This document shows, in pieces, positions 53,217-62,021 of a DNA stretch of 64,000 bases (its first letter is position 1; the number at the start of each line of letters is the position of its first letter). Source of the stretch: Metabacillus litoralis (GTDB lineage Bacteria; Bacillota; Bacilli; Bacillales; Bacillaceae); NCBI RefSeq assembly GCF_003667825.1, contig NZ_CP033043.1:3218001-3282000 (forward strand). The letters run 5' to 3'. The notes beneath the pieces are model-generated. The model saw only the letters and a list, made by a program, of their open reading frames with translations. It was not told the DNA's origin and did not search any database. Made by a program: the position numbers and the translations under genes.

Positions 53217-55685
53217 AGAGAAATTCGGCTATTATCGGGAGACATTTTGGTCTCAAGGCCTGATTTGTGTCCCGATTCTTATACTATTGAGACACATTTT
53301 GTTTCCACGACCTGTTTTTTGTCCCGATTCCTCTTCTATCGGGACACATTTTGTTTCCTCGACCTGTTTTTTGTCCCGATTCCTCTACTATCGGGACACA
53401 TTTTGGTCTCATGACCGGATTTCTGTCCCGATTCCTCTACTATCGGGACACATTTTGTTTCCACGACCTGATTTCTGTCCCGATTCCTCTACTATCGAGA
53501 CACATCTTGTTCTCATGACCTGATTTGTGTCCGGATTCCTCCACTATCGGGACACATTTTGATCCCATGACCTAATTTTTGTCCCGATTCCTCTTCTATC
53601 GGGACACACTTTGATCCCACGACCTAATTTGTGGCCCGATTCCTCTACTATCGGGACACATCTTGATCAATTGACCTGTTTTTTGTCCCGATTCCTCTAC
53701 TATCGGGACACACTTTGATCCCATGACCTGATTTCTGTCCCGATTCCTCTACTATCGAGACACATCTTGATTCCACGACCTGATTTGTGGCCCGATTCCT
53801 CCACTATCGGGACACATTTCGATCCCATGACCTGATTTCTGTCCCGATTCCTCTACTATCGAGACACACCTTGATCCCATGACCTGATTTCTGTCCCGAT
53901 TCCTCTACTATCGAGACACATCTTGATCCCATGACCTGATTTCTGTCCCGATTCCTCTACTATCGAGACACATCTTGATCCCATGACCTGATTTCTGTCC
54001 CGATTCCTCTACTATCGAGACACATCTTGATCCCATGACCTGATTTGTGGCCCGATTCCTCCATTATCGGGACACATTTCGATCCCATGACCTAATTTTT
54101 GTCCCGATTCCTCTTCTATCGGGACACACTTTGATCCCACGACCTAATTTGTGTCCCGATTCCTCTACTATCGGGACACATCTTGATCAATTGACCTGTT
54201 TTTTGTCCCGATTCCTCTACTATCGGGACACACTTTGATCCCATGACCTGATTTCTGTCCCGATTCCTCTACTATCGAGACACATCTTGATTCCACGACC
54301 TGATTTGTGGCCCGATTCCTCCACTATCGGGACACATTTCGATCCCATGACCTGATTTCTGTCCCGATTCCTCTACTATCGAGACACACCTTGATCCCAT
54401 GACCTGATTTCTGTCCCGATTCCTCTTCTATCGAGACACATCTTGATCCCATGACCTGATTTCTGTCCCGATTCCTCTACTATCGAGACACATCTTGATC
54501 CCACGACCTGATTTGTGTCCCGATTCCTCCACTATCGGGACACATTTCGATCCCATGACCTAATTTGTGTCCAAATTCCTCTACTATTGGGACACACCTT
54601 GATCCCTCGACCTGATTTGTGTCCCAATGCCTCTACTATCGGGACACACCTTGATCCCTCGACCTGATTTGTGTCACGATTCCTCTTCTATCGAGACACA
54701 CCTTGATCCCATGACCTGATTTCTGTCCCGATTCCTCTACTATCGAGACACATCTTGATCCCATGACCTGATTTGTGTCCAGATTCCTCCACTATCGGGA
54801 CACATTTCGATCCCATGACCTAATTTGTGTCCAGATTCCTCTTCTATCGGGACACACTTTGATCCCACGACCTAATTTGTGTCCCGATTCCTCTACTATC
54901 GGGACACATCTTGATCAATTGACCTGTTTTTTGTCCCGATTCCTCTACTATCGGGACACACCTTGATCCCATGACCTGATTTCTGTCCCGATTCCTCTTC
55001 TATCGAGACACATCTTGATTCCACGACCTGATTTGTGGCCCGATTCCTCCACTATCGGGACACATTTCGATCCCATGACCTGATTTCTGTCCCGATTCCT
55101 CTACTATCGAGACACACCTTGATCCCATGACCTGATTTCTGTCCCGATTCCTCTTCTATCGAGACACATCTTGATCCCATGACCTGATTTCTGTCCCGAT
55201 TCCTCTTCTATCGGGACACATCTTGATCCCACGACCTGATTTGTGGCCCGATTCCTCCACTATCGGGACACATTTCGATCCCATGACCTGTATTTTGTCC
55301 CGATTCCTCTACTATCGAGACACATCTTGATCCCACGACCTGATTTCTGTCCCGATTCCTCTTCTATCGAGACACACCTTGATCCCACGACCTAATTTAT
55401 GTCCCGATTCCTCCACTATCGGGACACATTTCAATCCCACGACCTGATTTCTGTCCCGATTCCTCTACTATCGAGACACATCTTGATCCCATAACCTGAT
55501 TTGTGTTCCGATTCCTCCACTATCGGGACACATTTCAATCCCACGACCGGTTTCTTGTCCCGATTCCTCTTCTATCGAGACACATTTTAATCCCACGACC
55601 GGTTTCTTGTCCCGATTCCTCTTCTATCGAGACAAGGTTTGCACTCCAGAACTGATCCTTGTTCTGATTCTGTCTTTCTGCGTGC
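53217..55685. repeat. Tandem array B: 46 regular copies of a 52-bp unit with a 25-bp palindrome
   Basis: Each unit holds GTCCCGAT, a 9-base loop (TCCTCTACT, TCCTCTTCT or TCCTCCACT) and ATCGGGAC or ATCGAGAC, then a 27-base linker such as ACATCTTGATCCCATGACCT plus 7 bases. Palindromes start at 53269 and recur exactly every 52 bases through 55609: 45 steps, no insertion or deletion. Degenerate copies flank both ends (about 53217 and 55661). Blocks are duplicated: 53581-53905 recurs at 54101 (10 units later) with a single mismatch, and again, less exactly, at 54829 (14 units later), marked by the rare linker GATCAATTGACCTG. It is in the same orientation and of the same family as the array at 10588. 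Open frames inside are artefacts. Confidence 0.97.
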
Positions 55686-55708
55686 AATTCTTGTTTGTTA
55701 ACTTTCAT

Positions 55709-55743
55709 TAAAGAGACCTCTCCCTTCCGAAGTCAGAGTCTCG
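55709..55743 (-). terminator. Terminator of the aldehyde dehydrogenase gene
   Basis: GAGACTCT pairs with AGAG(G)GTCTC with one bulge and a short T-tract on the minus strand, just after the stop codon. Confidence 0.6.
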
Positions 55744-55744
55744 C

Positions 55745-57139
55745 TTATTTCATTAACCTCTTCATTAATTTCAACCCATTTTTTGCATTAGGATATCGAA
55801 AATGAAAGTCAAATCGATTTGTTTGTTTGAGGACACTTTTATAATGTGAAAATGCTGTAAAGCTCGATTGACCATGGTAGGTACCCATACCGCTTTCTCC
55901 GACACCTCCAAAAGGAAGATACGGGGTGGCAATATGCATAAGTGTGTCGTTAATACATCCACCACCGAATGAAATAGATTCTGTTACCTTCTTCTCCATT
56001 TCTTCAGATGTCGTAAATAAATACAAAGCTAACGGCTTAGGACGATCTGTTACAAAATCAATCACAGTACGGATATTTTCATATTCAAGCACAGGGAAGA
56101 TTGGTCCGAAGATTTCGTCTGTCATAACACCAGAAGCCATACTCTTCGGTTCTAACAGGGTTGGCTCTATTTTCAAGCTTGTCTCGTCAGTGTCGCCTCC
56201 AAATAATAGTGAGCCGTCAGACAAATAGTTCTTTAATCGTTGAAAATGACGATTATTTACAATTCTTGTAAACTCCTCATTTTCTAATGGTTTATCTCCA
56301 TAAAAATCTACAATAACCTTCTTAATTTCAGTTAGGAACAAATCTTTAACTTTCTTATGAACAAATAAATAATCAGGAGCAATACAGGTCTGACCTGCAT
56401 TAATAAATTTACCAAAGGCAATCCGTTTTGCAGCCAATTCAATATTTGCTGTTTCATCTACGATACAAGGACTTTTTCCACCCAATTCAAGTGTAATTGG
56501 AATTAATCGTTTTGCAGCAGCTTCCATTACGACTTTTCCAACAGGGACACTTCCTGTAAAAAAGATATAATCAAGCTCTTGATCTAGTAAATAAGTCGTC
56601 GTTTCAACACCACCTTCAAGTACAGCTATGTATTCAGAAGAAAAGGTGTCTTTTATCATTTCAGCAAGCAATTTTGAAGTGTGCGGGGTTAATTCTGAAG
56701 GTTTTAATACCGCTGTGTTTCCTGCTGCAATTGCACCAATTAAAGGAGCTAGTTGTAGCTGAAAAGGATAATTCCATGGAGCTATAATAAGCGTTACTCC
56801 ATATGGTTCTGCCACTTTAAACCCCTTTGAGCCAATATGTGTTTTGGCTGTTTTTACTTTTTCCGGCTTCATCCATTTATGAATATGTTTTAATGTAAAG
56901 CTTATTTCCTCTAAAAGAAATCCGATCTCAGTGACATAGGCCTCTGTTTCTGATTTATTTAAATCCCGTTTGAGAGCGATGCATATCTTCTCTTCATTTT
57001 TTCTAATTTGTTCAGCAAGCTTCTTTAGCATATTCACTCGAAAATCTTTTGATTTTGTTTGTCCTTTGCGAAAAAATTCCTTTTGCCTTCTTACAGTATT
57101 TTCGACTGTAGTAAGTGATTGCTCCTTTATCTGTGTCAT
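55745..57139 (-). CDS. Aldehyde dehydrogenase (class 3/YwdH-like)
   Basis: 464 residues. NAD(P)-dependent oxidation of aldehydes to acids. The catalytic Cys is in FINAGQTCIAPDYLFV (about residue 246), the general-base Glu in LELGGKSPCIV, the cofactor site in FFTGSVPVGK and APWNYPFQL. Short length without an extra N-terminal segment and a C-terminal hydrophobic-basic tail place it in the class 3 group with B. subtilis YwdH, which acts on medium/long-chain or aromatic aldehydes. ATG after AGGAGGACTTTTTT. Monocistronic; array B starts right after its terminator. Confidence 0.92.
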   Translation of the reverse strand: MTQIKEQSLTTVENTVRRQKEFFRKGQTKSKDFRVNMLKKLAEQIRKNEEKICIALKRDLNKSETEAYVTEIGFLLEEISFTLKHIHKWMKPEKVKTAKTHIGSKGFKVAEPYGVTLIIAPWNYPFQLQLAPLIGAIAAGNTAVLKPSELTPHTSKLLAEMIKDTFSSEYIAVLEGGVETTTYLLDQELDYIFFTGSVPVGKVVMEAAAKRLIPITLELGGKSPCIVDETANIELAAKRIAFGKFINAGQTCIAPDYLFVHKKVKDLFLTEIKKVIVDFYGDKPLENEEFTRIVNNRHFQRLKNYLSDGSLLFGGDTDETSLKIEPTLLEPKSMASGVMTDEIFGPIFPVLEYENIRTVIDFVTDRPKPLALYLFTTSEEMEKKVTESISFGGGCINDTLMHIATPYLPFGGVGESGMGTYHGQSSFTAFSHYKSVLKQTNRFDFHFRYPNAKNGLKLMKRLMK

Positions 57140-57232
57140 AAAAAAGTCCTCCTAATACGCTTCATCACTTATTGTTAATATAGACATCTTACATTCTTAG
57201 TATCAAAAAGAGGTGTGCCTAATGCTATAGAA

Positions 57233-57257
57233 AGAGACTTAATCTTGTGATTAAGCC
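57233..57257 (-). terminator. Terminator of the MFS transporter gene
   Basis: GGCTTAATC pairs with GATTAAGTC across ACAA, followed by TCTTTCT on the minus strand. Confidence 0.75.
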
Positions 57258-57262
57258 TTTTA

Positions 57263-58489
57263 TTACAGTGACTGTGCTCGCTTGCCTTGCACAGTAGTGT
57301 TCATAAGTCCCCATTTCATTGATAAGATCATCCCTATGAATCCAGCTCCACCAGCCGTTAAAAACACTGAAACATAGGCACCTTCATGACTAAACAGACC
57401 CGCAATAAATGGACCAAGAAAAATACCTAACGCATAAATTGCTTGAAAGAGACCCATTGCAGTTGCACGTTTATTGTTTGGAATCGTTTGAATGGCCATG
57501 CCCATTAATAATGGTATCGTCATTCCTTGTGCACATCCATTTAAAGCTTGAGATACATATAGAATAGGTAGACTGCTGATAAACGGTATTATAGCAGAAA
57601 ATATACATGTACCTAAAAAGCCTATCATTAATATTGTCCATTTTTGAAAACGAGCAATCAAATAGCTACCTGTCACAATCGGTGCAATAGCATGTGGTAT
57701 CATGAAACTAAACACAAGAAAAAGCAATGTTTCACTTTCGGCACCTATTGTTAGAGCATAATCAGGGGTAAAGCCAAACATCGTAATAAATAAGACTGCA
57801 TGAGCAATTGCAGATAAAATGGCTGCTTTTAACACAATCTTTTCTCTAAAAACTTCTGTCAGTTCGTGTTTTTCAATCTTCTTAGTATTCTTTTCACCAC
57901 TTACCTCTCTCACTTGTAAGGAAAGTATAATCCCTATCGTACCAATAACTCCACCTAACCAAAAAGGTGCCTTCCAACCCCAATGACTAACAAGATAACC
58001 ACTTAGCCCCATACTAATTAGTTGGGATGATACAGTTATAAACTGGACATTACCCATAGCCTTTGTTGTGTCTTCTTGTTTAAAATAACTAGCATATAAT
58101 ACAGTAAAAGCCACCCACATCGAAGCAGTTACTCCTGAAACAAACCTGGCTAATAACGCAAAGCCAAGGCTTTCTGTCAAAGCAAAACCAAAGCAGCTAA
58201 TAACCCCTGTAATGAGTCCGATCATGACAAACGGCTTTCGAATTTGTAGTCGATCTGAAATAATCCCTACCGGAAGACGTAGTAAAATTTGCATGATCCC
58301 ATAACTGCCAACGATAAACCCTACTAATGTATAAGTCCCACCTAAGAAGTCCAAATAAGAAACAAACACTGGAACATAAATATACAGAGAGAACCAATAG
58401 ATAAAGGTTATGATAATAAATAACATATGGTCATAGACTGAAACTTTAATAACGCTTATAACACGATACCTCCTAAAACAAACTTTCAT
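57263..58489 (-). CDS. Major facilitator superfamily exporter
   Basis: 408 residues with 12 predicted membrane helices. The loop 2-3 motif GIISDRLQIRKPFVMIG is the MFS signature (G-x-x-x-D-R). It resembles drug/metabolite exporters of the DHA1 type; the substrate is unknown. The start is unclear: the only strong ribosome site (AGGAGG) lies 5 codons inside the frame and no standard start codon follows at a proper distance, while the first ATG (58489) has AAGG directly touching it. The homologous region seems to begin near VIKVSVYDHMLFII, so an unusual start or a small error is possible. Confidence 0.85.
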   Translation of the reverse strand: MKVCFRRYRVISVIKVSVYDHMLFIIITFIYWFSLYIYVPVFVSYLDFLGGTYTLVGFIVGSYGIMQILLRLPVGIISDRLQIRKPFVMIGLITGVISCFGFALTESLGFALLARFVSGVTASMWVAFTVLYASYFKQEDTTKAMGNVQFITVSSQLISMGLSGYLVSHWGWKAPFWLGGVIGTIGIILSLQVREVSGEKNTKKIEKHELTEVFREKIVLKAAILSAIAHAVLFITMFGFTPDYALTIGAESETLLFLVFSFMIPHAIAPIVTGSYLIARFQKWTILMIGFLGTCIFSAIIPFISSLPILYVSQALNGCAQGMTIPLLMGMAIQTIPNNKRATAMGLFQAIYALGIFLGPFIAGLFSHEGAYVSVFLTAGGAGFIGMILSMKWGLMNTTVQGKRAQSL

Positions 58490-58531
58490 CCTTATATGTA
58501 TGTTATCTTTTTTTCACATATTTTTAAATGA

Positions 58532-58566
58532 TAAAAAGCCTGTTCCATTTTTCTCTAGAACAGGCT
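58532..58566 (-). terminator. Terminator of uppP
   Basis: AGCCTGTTC pairs with GAACAGGCT, followed by a T-run on the minus strand. Confidence 0.88.
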
Positions 58567-58573
58567 ACAAAAA

Positions 58574-59413
58574 TTAAAAGTATACAATCCATATCACAAT
58601 AACTAATAAAATTCGATAAATCGCAAAGGGCATTAACTTGATTTTATTAATGAGCTTTAGGAAAAAGCGAATTGAAAGAAGAGCAAATACAAAGGCACTA
58701 ATAAATCCTGCGATAAAAAATGGCATGGCTTCAATAGAAAAGTATTGCCAGTTTTTCAAAAGAGAGATCGCGCTTGCTCCCGCCATGATTGGTACTGCCA
58801 TAATAAAAGTAAAATCAGCTGCAGCACGGTGGCTCATTCCGAGTAGAACTCCTCCTGAAATGGTTGATCCAGAACGTGAAAATCCAGGCCATAATGAAAG
58901 ACATTGTATTAATCCAACAGAAAATGCTTGTTTATAAGTAATTTGATCAACTGTCTCAATTTTTACTTCCTTTGGACCAAAAAGATCGGCTGCGATCATT
59001 AAGACTGCCCCAACAACTAAACCGATTAACACAGTTGTAATAGAAAATAAATGTTCATCAATATAATCCTCGAAAAGAACACCTAGCACACCGGCTGGGA
59101 TTAAGCCTACAATGACTTGAGTAAGCTTTAAACGTCTTGTTCCTTCCGTAGATTCAGCTGTTTTTTTGCTCAATCTACCTAAACCCAACATTTGGATAAA
59201 GCGGTCCTTAAAGACGACCACTACAGCTAAAATGGAGCCTAGTTGTATAACAATTTTAAACGTATTTGCTACATATTTACCTAAAAAATCTTCCGATTGT
59301 AACCACATATCGTCGACAATAATCATATGACCAGTTGAAGAAACGGGTGCAAATTCAGTTAACCCTTCTACTAAGCCAAGTATAACAGCCTTTAAGAGTG
59401 TAAGAATATCCAT
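58574..59413 (-). CDS. uppP: Undecaprenyl-diphosphatase
   Basis: 279 residues, a membrane protein with about eight helices. The two BacA/UppP active-site motifs are clear: GLVEGLTEFAPVSSTGHM (about 14-31; EGLTE and SSTGH) and LWPGFSRSGSTISGGVLLG (about 170-188). It recycles the lipid carrier for cell-wall synthesis and gives bacitracin resistance. The ATG at 59413 is 8 bases after AGGAG; a six-codon upstream extension is discarded. Monocistronic. Confidence 0.95.
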   Translation of the reverse strand: MDILTLLKAVILGLVEGLTEFAPVSSTGHMIIVDDMWLQSEDFLGKYVANTFKIVIQLGSILAVVVVFKDRFIQMLGLGRLSKKTAESTEGTRRLKLTQVIVGLIPAGVLGVLFEDYIDEHLFSITTVLIGLVVGAVLMIAADLFGPKEVKIETVDQITYKQAFSVGLIQCLSLWPGFSRSGSTISGGVLLGMSHRAAADFTFIMAVPIMAGASAISLLKNWQYFSIEAMPFFIAGFISAFVFALLSIRFFLKLINKIKLMPFAIYRILLVIVIWIVYF

Positions 59414-59476
59414 CTTGTAAGCTCCTATCATTCTTTTAATCGTTAAACCACAAAAGTAAGTATAACGTTAAAATTG

Positions 59477-60544
59477 TCAGGAGGGAATCTCTTTTTTATT
59501 TTCGCCTTGCTCACCAAACATCATAATTTTATTTCGCCCACTAGCCTTTGCTGAATACAAAGCTTGGTCTGCCTGTTCTAATACTAGTTCAGCTAGTTGG
59601 CCTGGTTGAGACTCGGATATACCAAAGCTTGCAGTAAGTTTTCCTACTACCTTAAACTGATGTTGGCTAATTAAGAGTTTTAGCTTTTCAGCTAGCTTTA
59701 ATGTTTTATCAATCGTCTCTTTTTTTGTAATGACAATGAATTCTTCTCCACCCCACCGAGCAAAAAAATCGCTTTTGTTTAAACCACAACTAATGATCCT
59801 AGAAATTTCTATTAAAACTGAATCACCGACACTATGTCCATACTGATCATTCACTTTTTTGAAATAATCAATATCAAAAAAGATAATAGAATACGTTTTA
59901 CTTTCAGAATTAAGCTTTTCAAACAACTGGTGAACAGCCCGTCTATTCTCAATACCGGTTAACATATCCTTAAAAGCCATTTGCTCAAGCATTGAAGTCC
60001 TAACAGATGCATCAAGGCCTTTTCTAGCGAAAAAAAGTATAACAATATAAACAAACATTGCTAACTGGTAGTTTATAAGTGAGTTAATCATATCAACCTG
60101 TATAATGCTCAAAGAAGATAGAATGATTGCTGTTGTCATAGACCATAAAACAATGGATAACACGATTCCGTAAATTCCATAGAATGTAATAAAAATATAA
60201 ATATAAATCATCGGTGTCCAAACTGCAGCATCACTAATCGAATAATGTTGACTCTGAACACTTTCCACATGTAAAGACCAGTATGTTAGCAATAAGTGAA
60301 CAATAGACACTGATATAAAAATTGTAAGTTCAACGACTCTAAAGAAAATTCTCTTCAAGATTAAAAAGTAGGAACTTATAAAAAGGATTAAGTATGAAGC
60401 TACTATAGTTCTATCTAGAAAGTTAAATTCATTCCAACTATGAAGACCAAATAATAGAGACAGTAAAACAATAGGTATGACATATAAATACAGCTTTCGT
60501 TTTTGATTTTCAAATGTTGATAGATCACTATACAAGACCGTCAT
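59477..60544 (-). CDS. Membrane diguanylate cyclase (GGDEF)
   Basis: 355 residues. About six membrane helices (residues 20-175) without an obvious sensor fold, then a GGDEF domain with the active-site loop FARWGGEEF (about 275) and the substrate motif FFDIDYFKKVNDQYGHSVGD, so c-di-GMP synthesis is expected. The inhibitory I-site RxxD is degenerate (NKSD in front of FFARWGGEEF). The leader carries a c-di-GMP-I riboswitch followed by a terminator, so product feedback seems to act on the mRNA rather than on the protein. The start is uncertain: ATG is only 2 bases from GGAG; a TTG three codons later lies at 11 bases. Confidence 0.9.
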   Translation of the reverse strand: MTVLYSDLSTFENQKRKLYLYVIPIVLLSLLFGLHSWNEFNFLDRTIVASYLILFISSYFLILKRIFFRVVELTIFISVSIVHLLLTYWSLHVESVQSQHYSISDAAVWTPMIYIYIFITFYGIYGIVLSIVLWSMTTAIILSSLSIIQVDMINSLINYQLAMFVYIVILFFARKGLDASVRTSMLEQMAFKDMLTGIENRRAVHQLFEKLNSESKTYSIIFFDIDYFKKVNDQYGHSVGDSVLIEISRIISCGLNKSDFFARWGGEEFIVITKKETIDKTLKLAEKLKLLISQHQFKVVGKLTASFGISESQPGQLAELVLEQADQALYSAKASGRNKIMMFGEQGENKKEIPS

Positions 60545-60551
60545 CGCTCCT

Positions 60552-60582
60552 AAAAAAAGAACTAATCCACCGATTAGTTCTT
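60552..60582 (-). terminator. Riboswitch terminator before the diguanylate cyclase
   Basis: GAACTAATC pairs with GATTAGTTC, followed by seven T residues and then directly the ribosome site. CTAATCGGT in its stem can instead pair with ACCGATTTA of the riboswitch end, giving the on/off choice. Confidence 0.85.
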
Positions 60583-60587
60583 CTTTA

Positions 60588-60688
60588 TATTAAATCGGTA
60601 ACTGGCAAGCATATTCCTCAGAACTTAGCCCCTGTAGCTTTGCGTCTCTACCTTTCAGTAGATTTGCCCTTAACTATTTAGTTGGAGT
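60588..60688 (-). ncRNA. c-di-GMP-I (GEMM) riboswitch
   Basis: On the minus strand: GGGCAAA, GAAAGGTAG, GACGCAAAGC, CAGGGGCTAA, then GCCAG and TTACCGA, in the order and spacing of the class I c-di-GMP aptamer (conserved GACGCAAAGC and tetraloop GAAA with receptor). Located 44 bases before the GGDEF gene. Confidence 0.9.
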
Positions 60689-60794
60689 TGAGAAATACAG
60701 GAATATATTCCTTGATACTTTTTACCTATAAACCTATTCTATACTAATATGGATAAATCTACAAGTAATATGAATTCTTTGTTTATAGCTAATT

Positions 60795-60832
60795 TTAAAA
60801 AGGAAAACCTATAAAGGTTCTCCTCCTTTTTT
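60795..60832 (-). terminator. Terminator of the dioxygenase gene
   Basis: AAAGGAGGAGAACCT pairs imperfectly with AGGTTTTCCTTTTT on the minus strand, directly after the stop codon. Confidence 0.65.
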
Positions 60833-60833
60833 C

Positions 60834-61811
60834 CTATTCCTTTACGATCTCCTTTGTACTACGAACAGTATCAATTGGACGAACCAGCTTTTCAATTTGT
60901 TCCCGTTTTGGCTCTAGAAATGGAGGTAATGACAGCTTTTCTCCTAGAGTTTCATAAGGTTCATCTCCCATAAAGCCTGGTCCATCAGTTGCAAATTCAA
61001 AAAGTATATGGGGTGCAACTCTTGCATATAGTGATTCGAAGAAGTGACGATTCACATAGCCTGAAGTTGGAAAACCGATGCTTTGCATATGACTAATCCA
61101 CTCTTCTAACACTACGCGGTCTTCAACACGGAAGGCAACATGATGAACAGTGCCATAGCCCTGAATTCCATGAGGGAGTACATCATTATGCTCTAAAATG
61201 ACCTGTGCTCCATTTCCCCCTTCGCCAACTTCAAATAGGTGAAATGATCCTTCCTGTGCCACTTCCTTAAAGCCAAGTGCTTTCTCTAGTACCTCTTTCA
61301 TTTGTTCCACATTATTTACTCGAATGAAAATAGGTCCTAAACCAGTAATAGCATGCTCTAGAGGAATCGGCCCTTTTTGCCATGGTGTACCAGAGGCAAC
61401 TCCTTCATTTTTTTCATCTGAAATTAATTGATATTGTTGATCATCGAAGTCTACAAAGGATAATGATTTTTTCCCAAACTGCTCTTTAATTCCTGTGTGT
61501 TTAACTTCCAGGCGATCAAAACGTTTTACCCAATAATCCAATGAAGCATCTGTTGGAACTCGAAATGATGTTTTGGAAATTTCATTTGTCCCGTGTACTC
61601 CTTTTGGAATTCCAGGGAAGTCAAAGAATGTCATGTCAGTCCCTGCACTTCCTACATCATCAGCAAAAAATAAGTGATATGTCTGGATATCATCCTGATT
61701 TACAGTTTTCTTAACTAAACGCATTCCTAACACATATGTGAAGAACTCATAATTTTTCTCAGCACTACTTGTTATAGCCGTTACATGATGAATACCTTTT
61801 AATTGATTCAT
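60834..61811 (-). CDS. mhqO: Ring-cleaving extradiol dioxygenase (MhqO-like, VOC fold)
   Basis: 325 residues made of two glyoxalase/VOC domains (about 4-150 and 155-280). Metal-ligand candidates are His of GIHHVTA (about residue 8), His of TVHHVAFRVED and Glu of HILFEFATDGPGF. This matches the hydroquinone-specific dioxygenases MhqA/MhqE/MhqO of B. subtilis (about 312-320 residues), which open hydroquinones formed from quinone stress. An MhqR-type operator lies 84 bases upstream. ATG after GGAGGATCACA. Monocistronic. Which Mhq paralogue it is remains open. Confidence 0.85.
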   Translation of the reverse strand: MNQLKGIHHVTAITSSAEKNYEFFTYVLGMRLVKKTVNQDDIQTYHLFFADDVGSAGTDMTFFDFPGIPKGVHGTNEISKTSFRVPTDASLDYWVKRFDRLEVKHTGIKEQFGKKSLSFVDFDDQQYQLISDEKNEGVASGTPWQKGPIPLEHAITGLGPIFIRVNNVEQMKEVLEKALGFKEVAQEGSFHLFEVGEGGNGAQVILEHNDVLPHGIQGYGTVHHVAFRVEDRVVLEEWISHMQSIGFPTSGYVNRHFFESLYARVAPHILFEFATDGPGFMGDEPYETLGEKLSLPPFLEPKREQIEKLVRPIDTVRSTKEIVKE

Positions 61812-61894
61812 TGTGATCCTCCATTATTTTGTATTGTTTATATTTTAACTACAAGTTGTTAGTAACATTCCTCACAAAATATCTCTAAATAAAA

Positions 61895-61912
61895 TATCTT
61901 GAATTAAAGATA
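61895..61912. promoter_or_regulatory. MhqR-type operator
   Basis: TATCTTGAATTAAAGATA closely matches the known MhqR box TATCTCGAATTCGAGATA (15 of 18) with inverted-repeat arms. Upstream of the dioxygenase gene on the minus strand. Confidence 0.65.
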
Positions 61913-61985
61913 ATATATCATAGAAAAACCTTTTTTTCAAATAATAGATAATCGGCTTACTTCCAAGGCCAATTCATGAATGTAT

Positions 61986-62015
61986 AAAAAAAGACAGGGA
62001 TCCCCCTGTCTTTTT
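61986..62015 (-). terminator. Terminator of cysJI
   Basis: AAAAAGACAGGG pairs with CCCTGTCTTTTT, 6 bases after the cysI stop codon. Confidence 0.9.
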
Positions 62016-62021
62016 CCTATA

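Noticed and set aside
53169..54966. Open frames of 63-114 residues in array B
   Set aside because: Same reason: translated repeats such as FLSRFLYYRDT, without start signals.
53217..55685. CRISPR array
   Set aside because: The whole 52-bp unit repeats, there are no unique spacers, the repeat is not separated by 30-40 bp variable sequence, and no cas genes are present.
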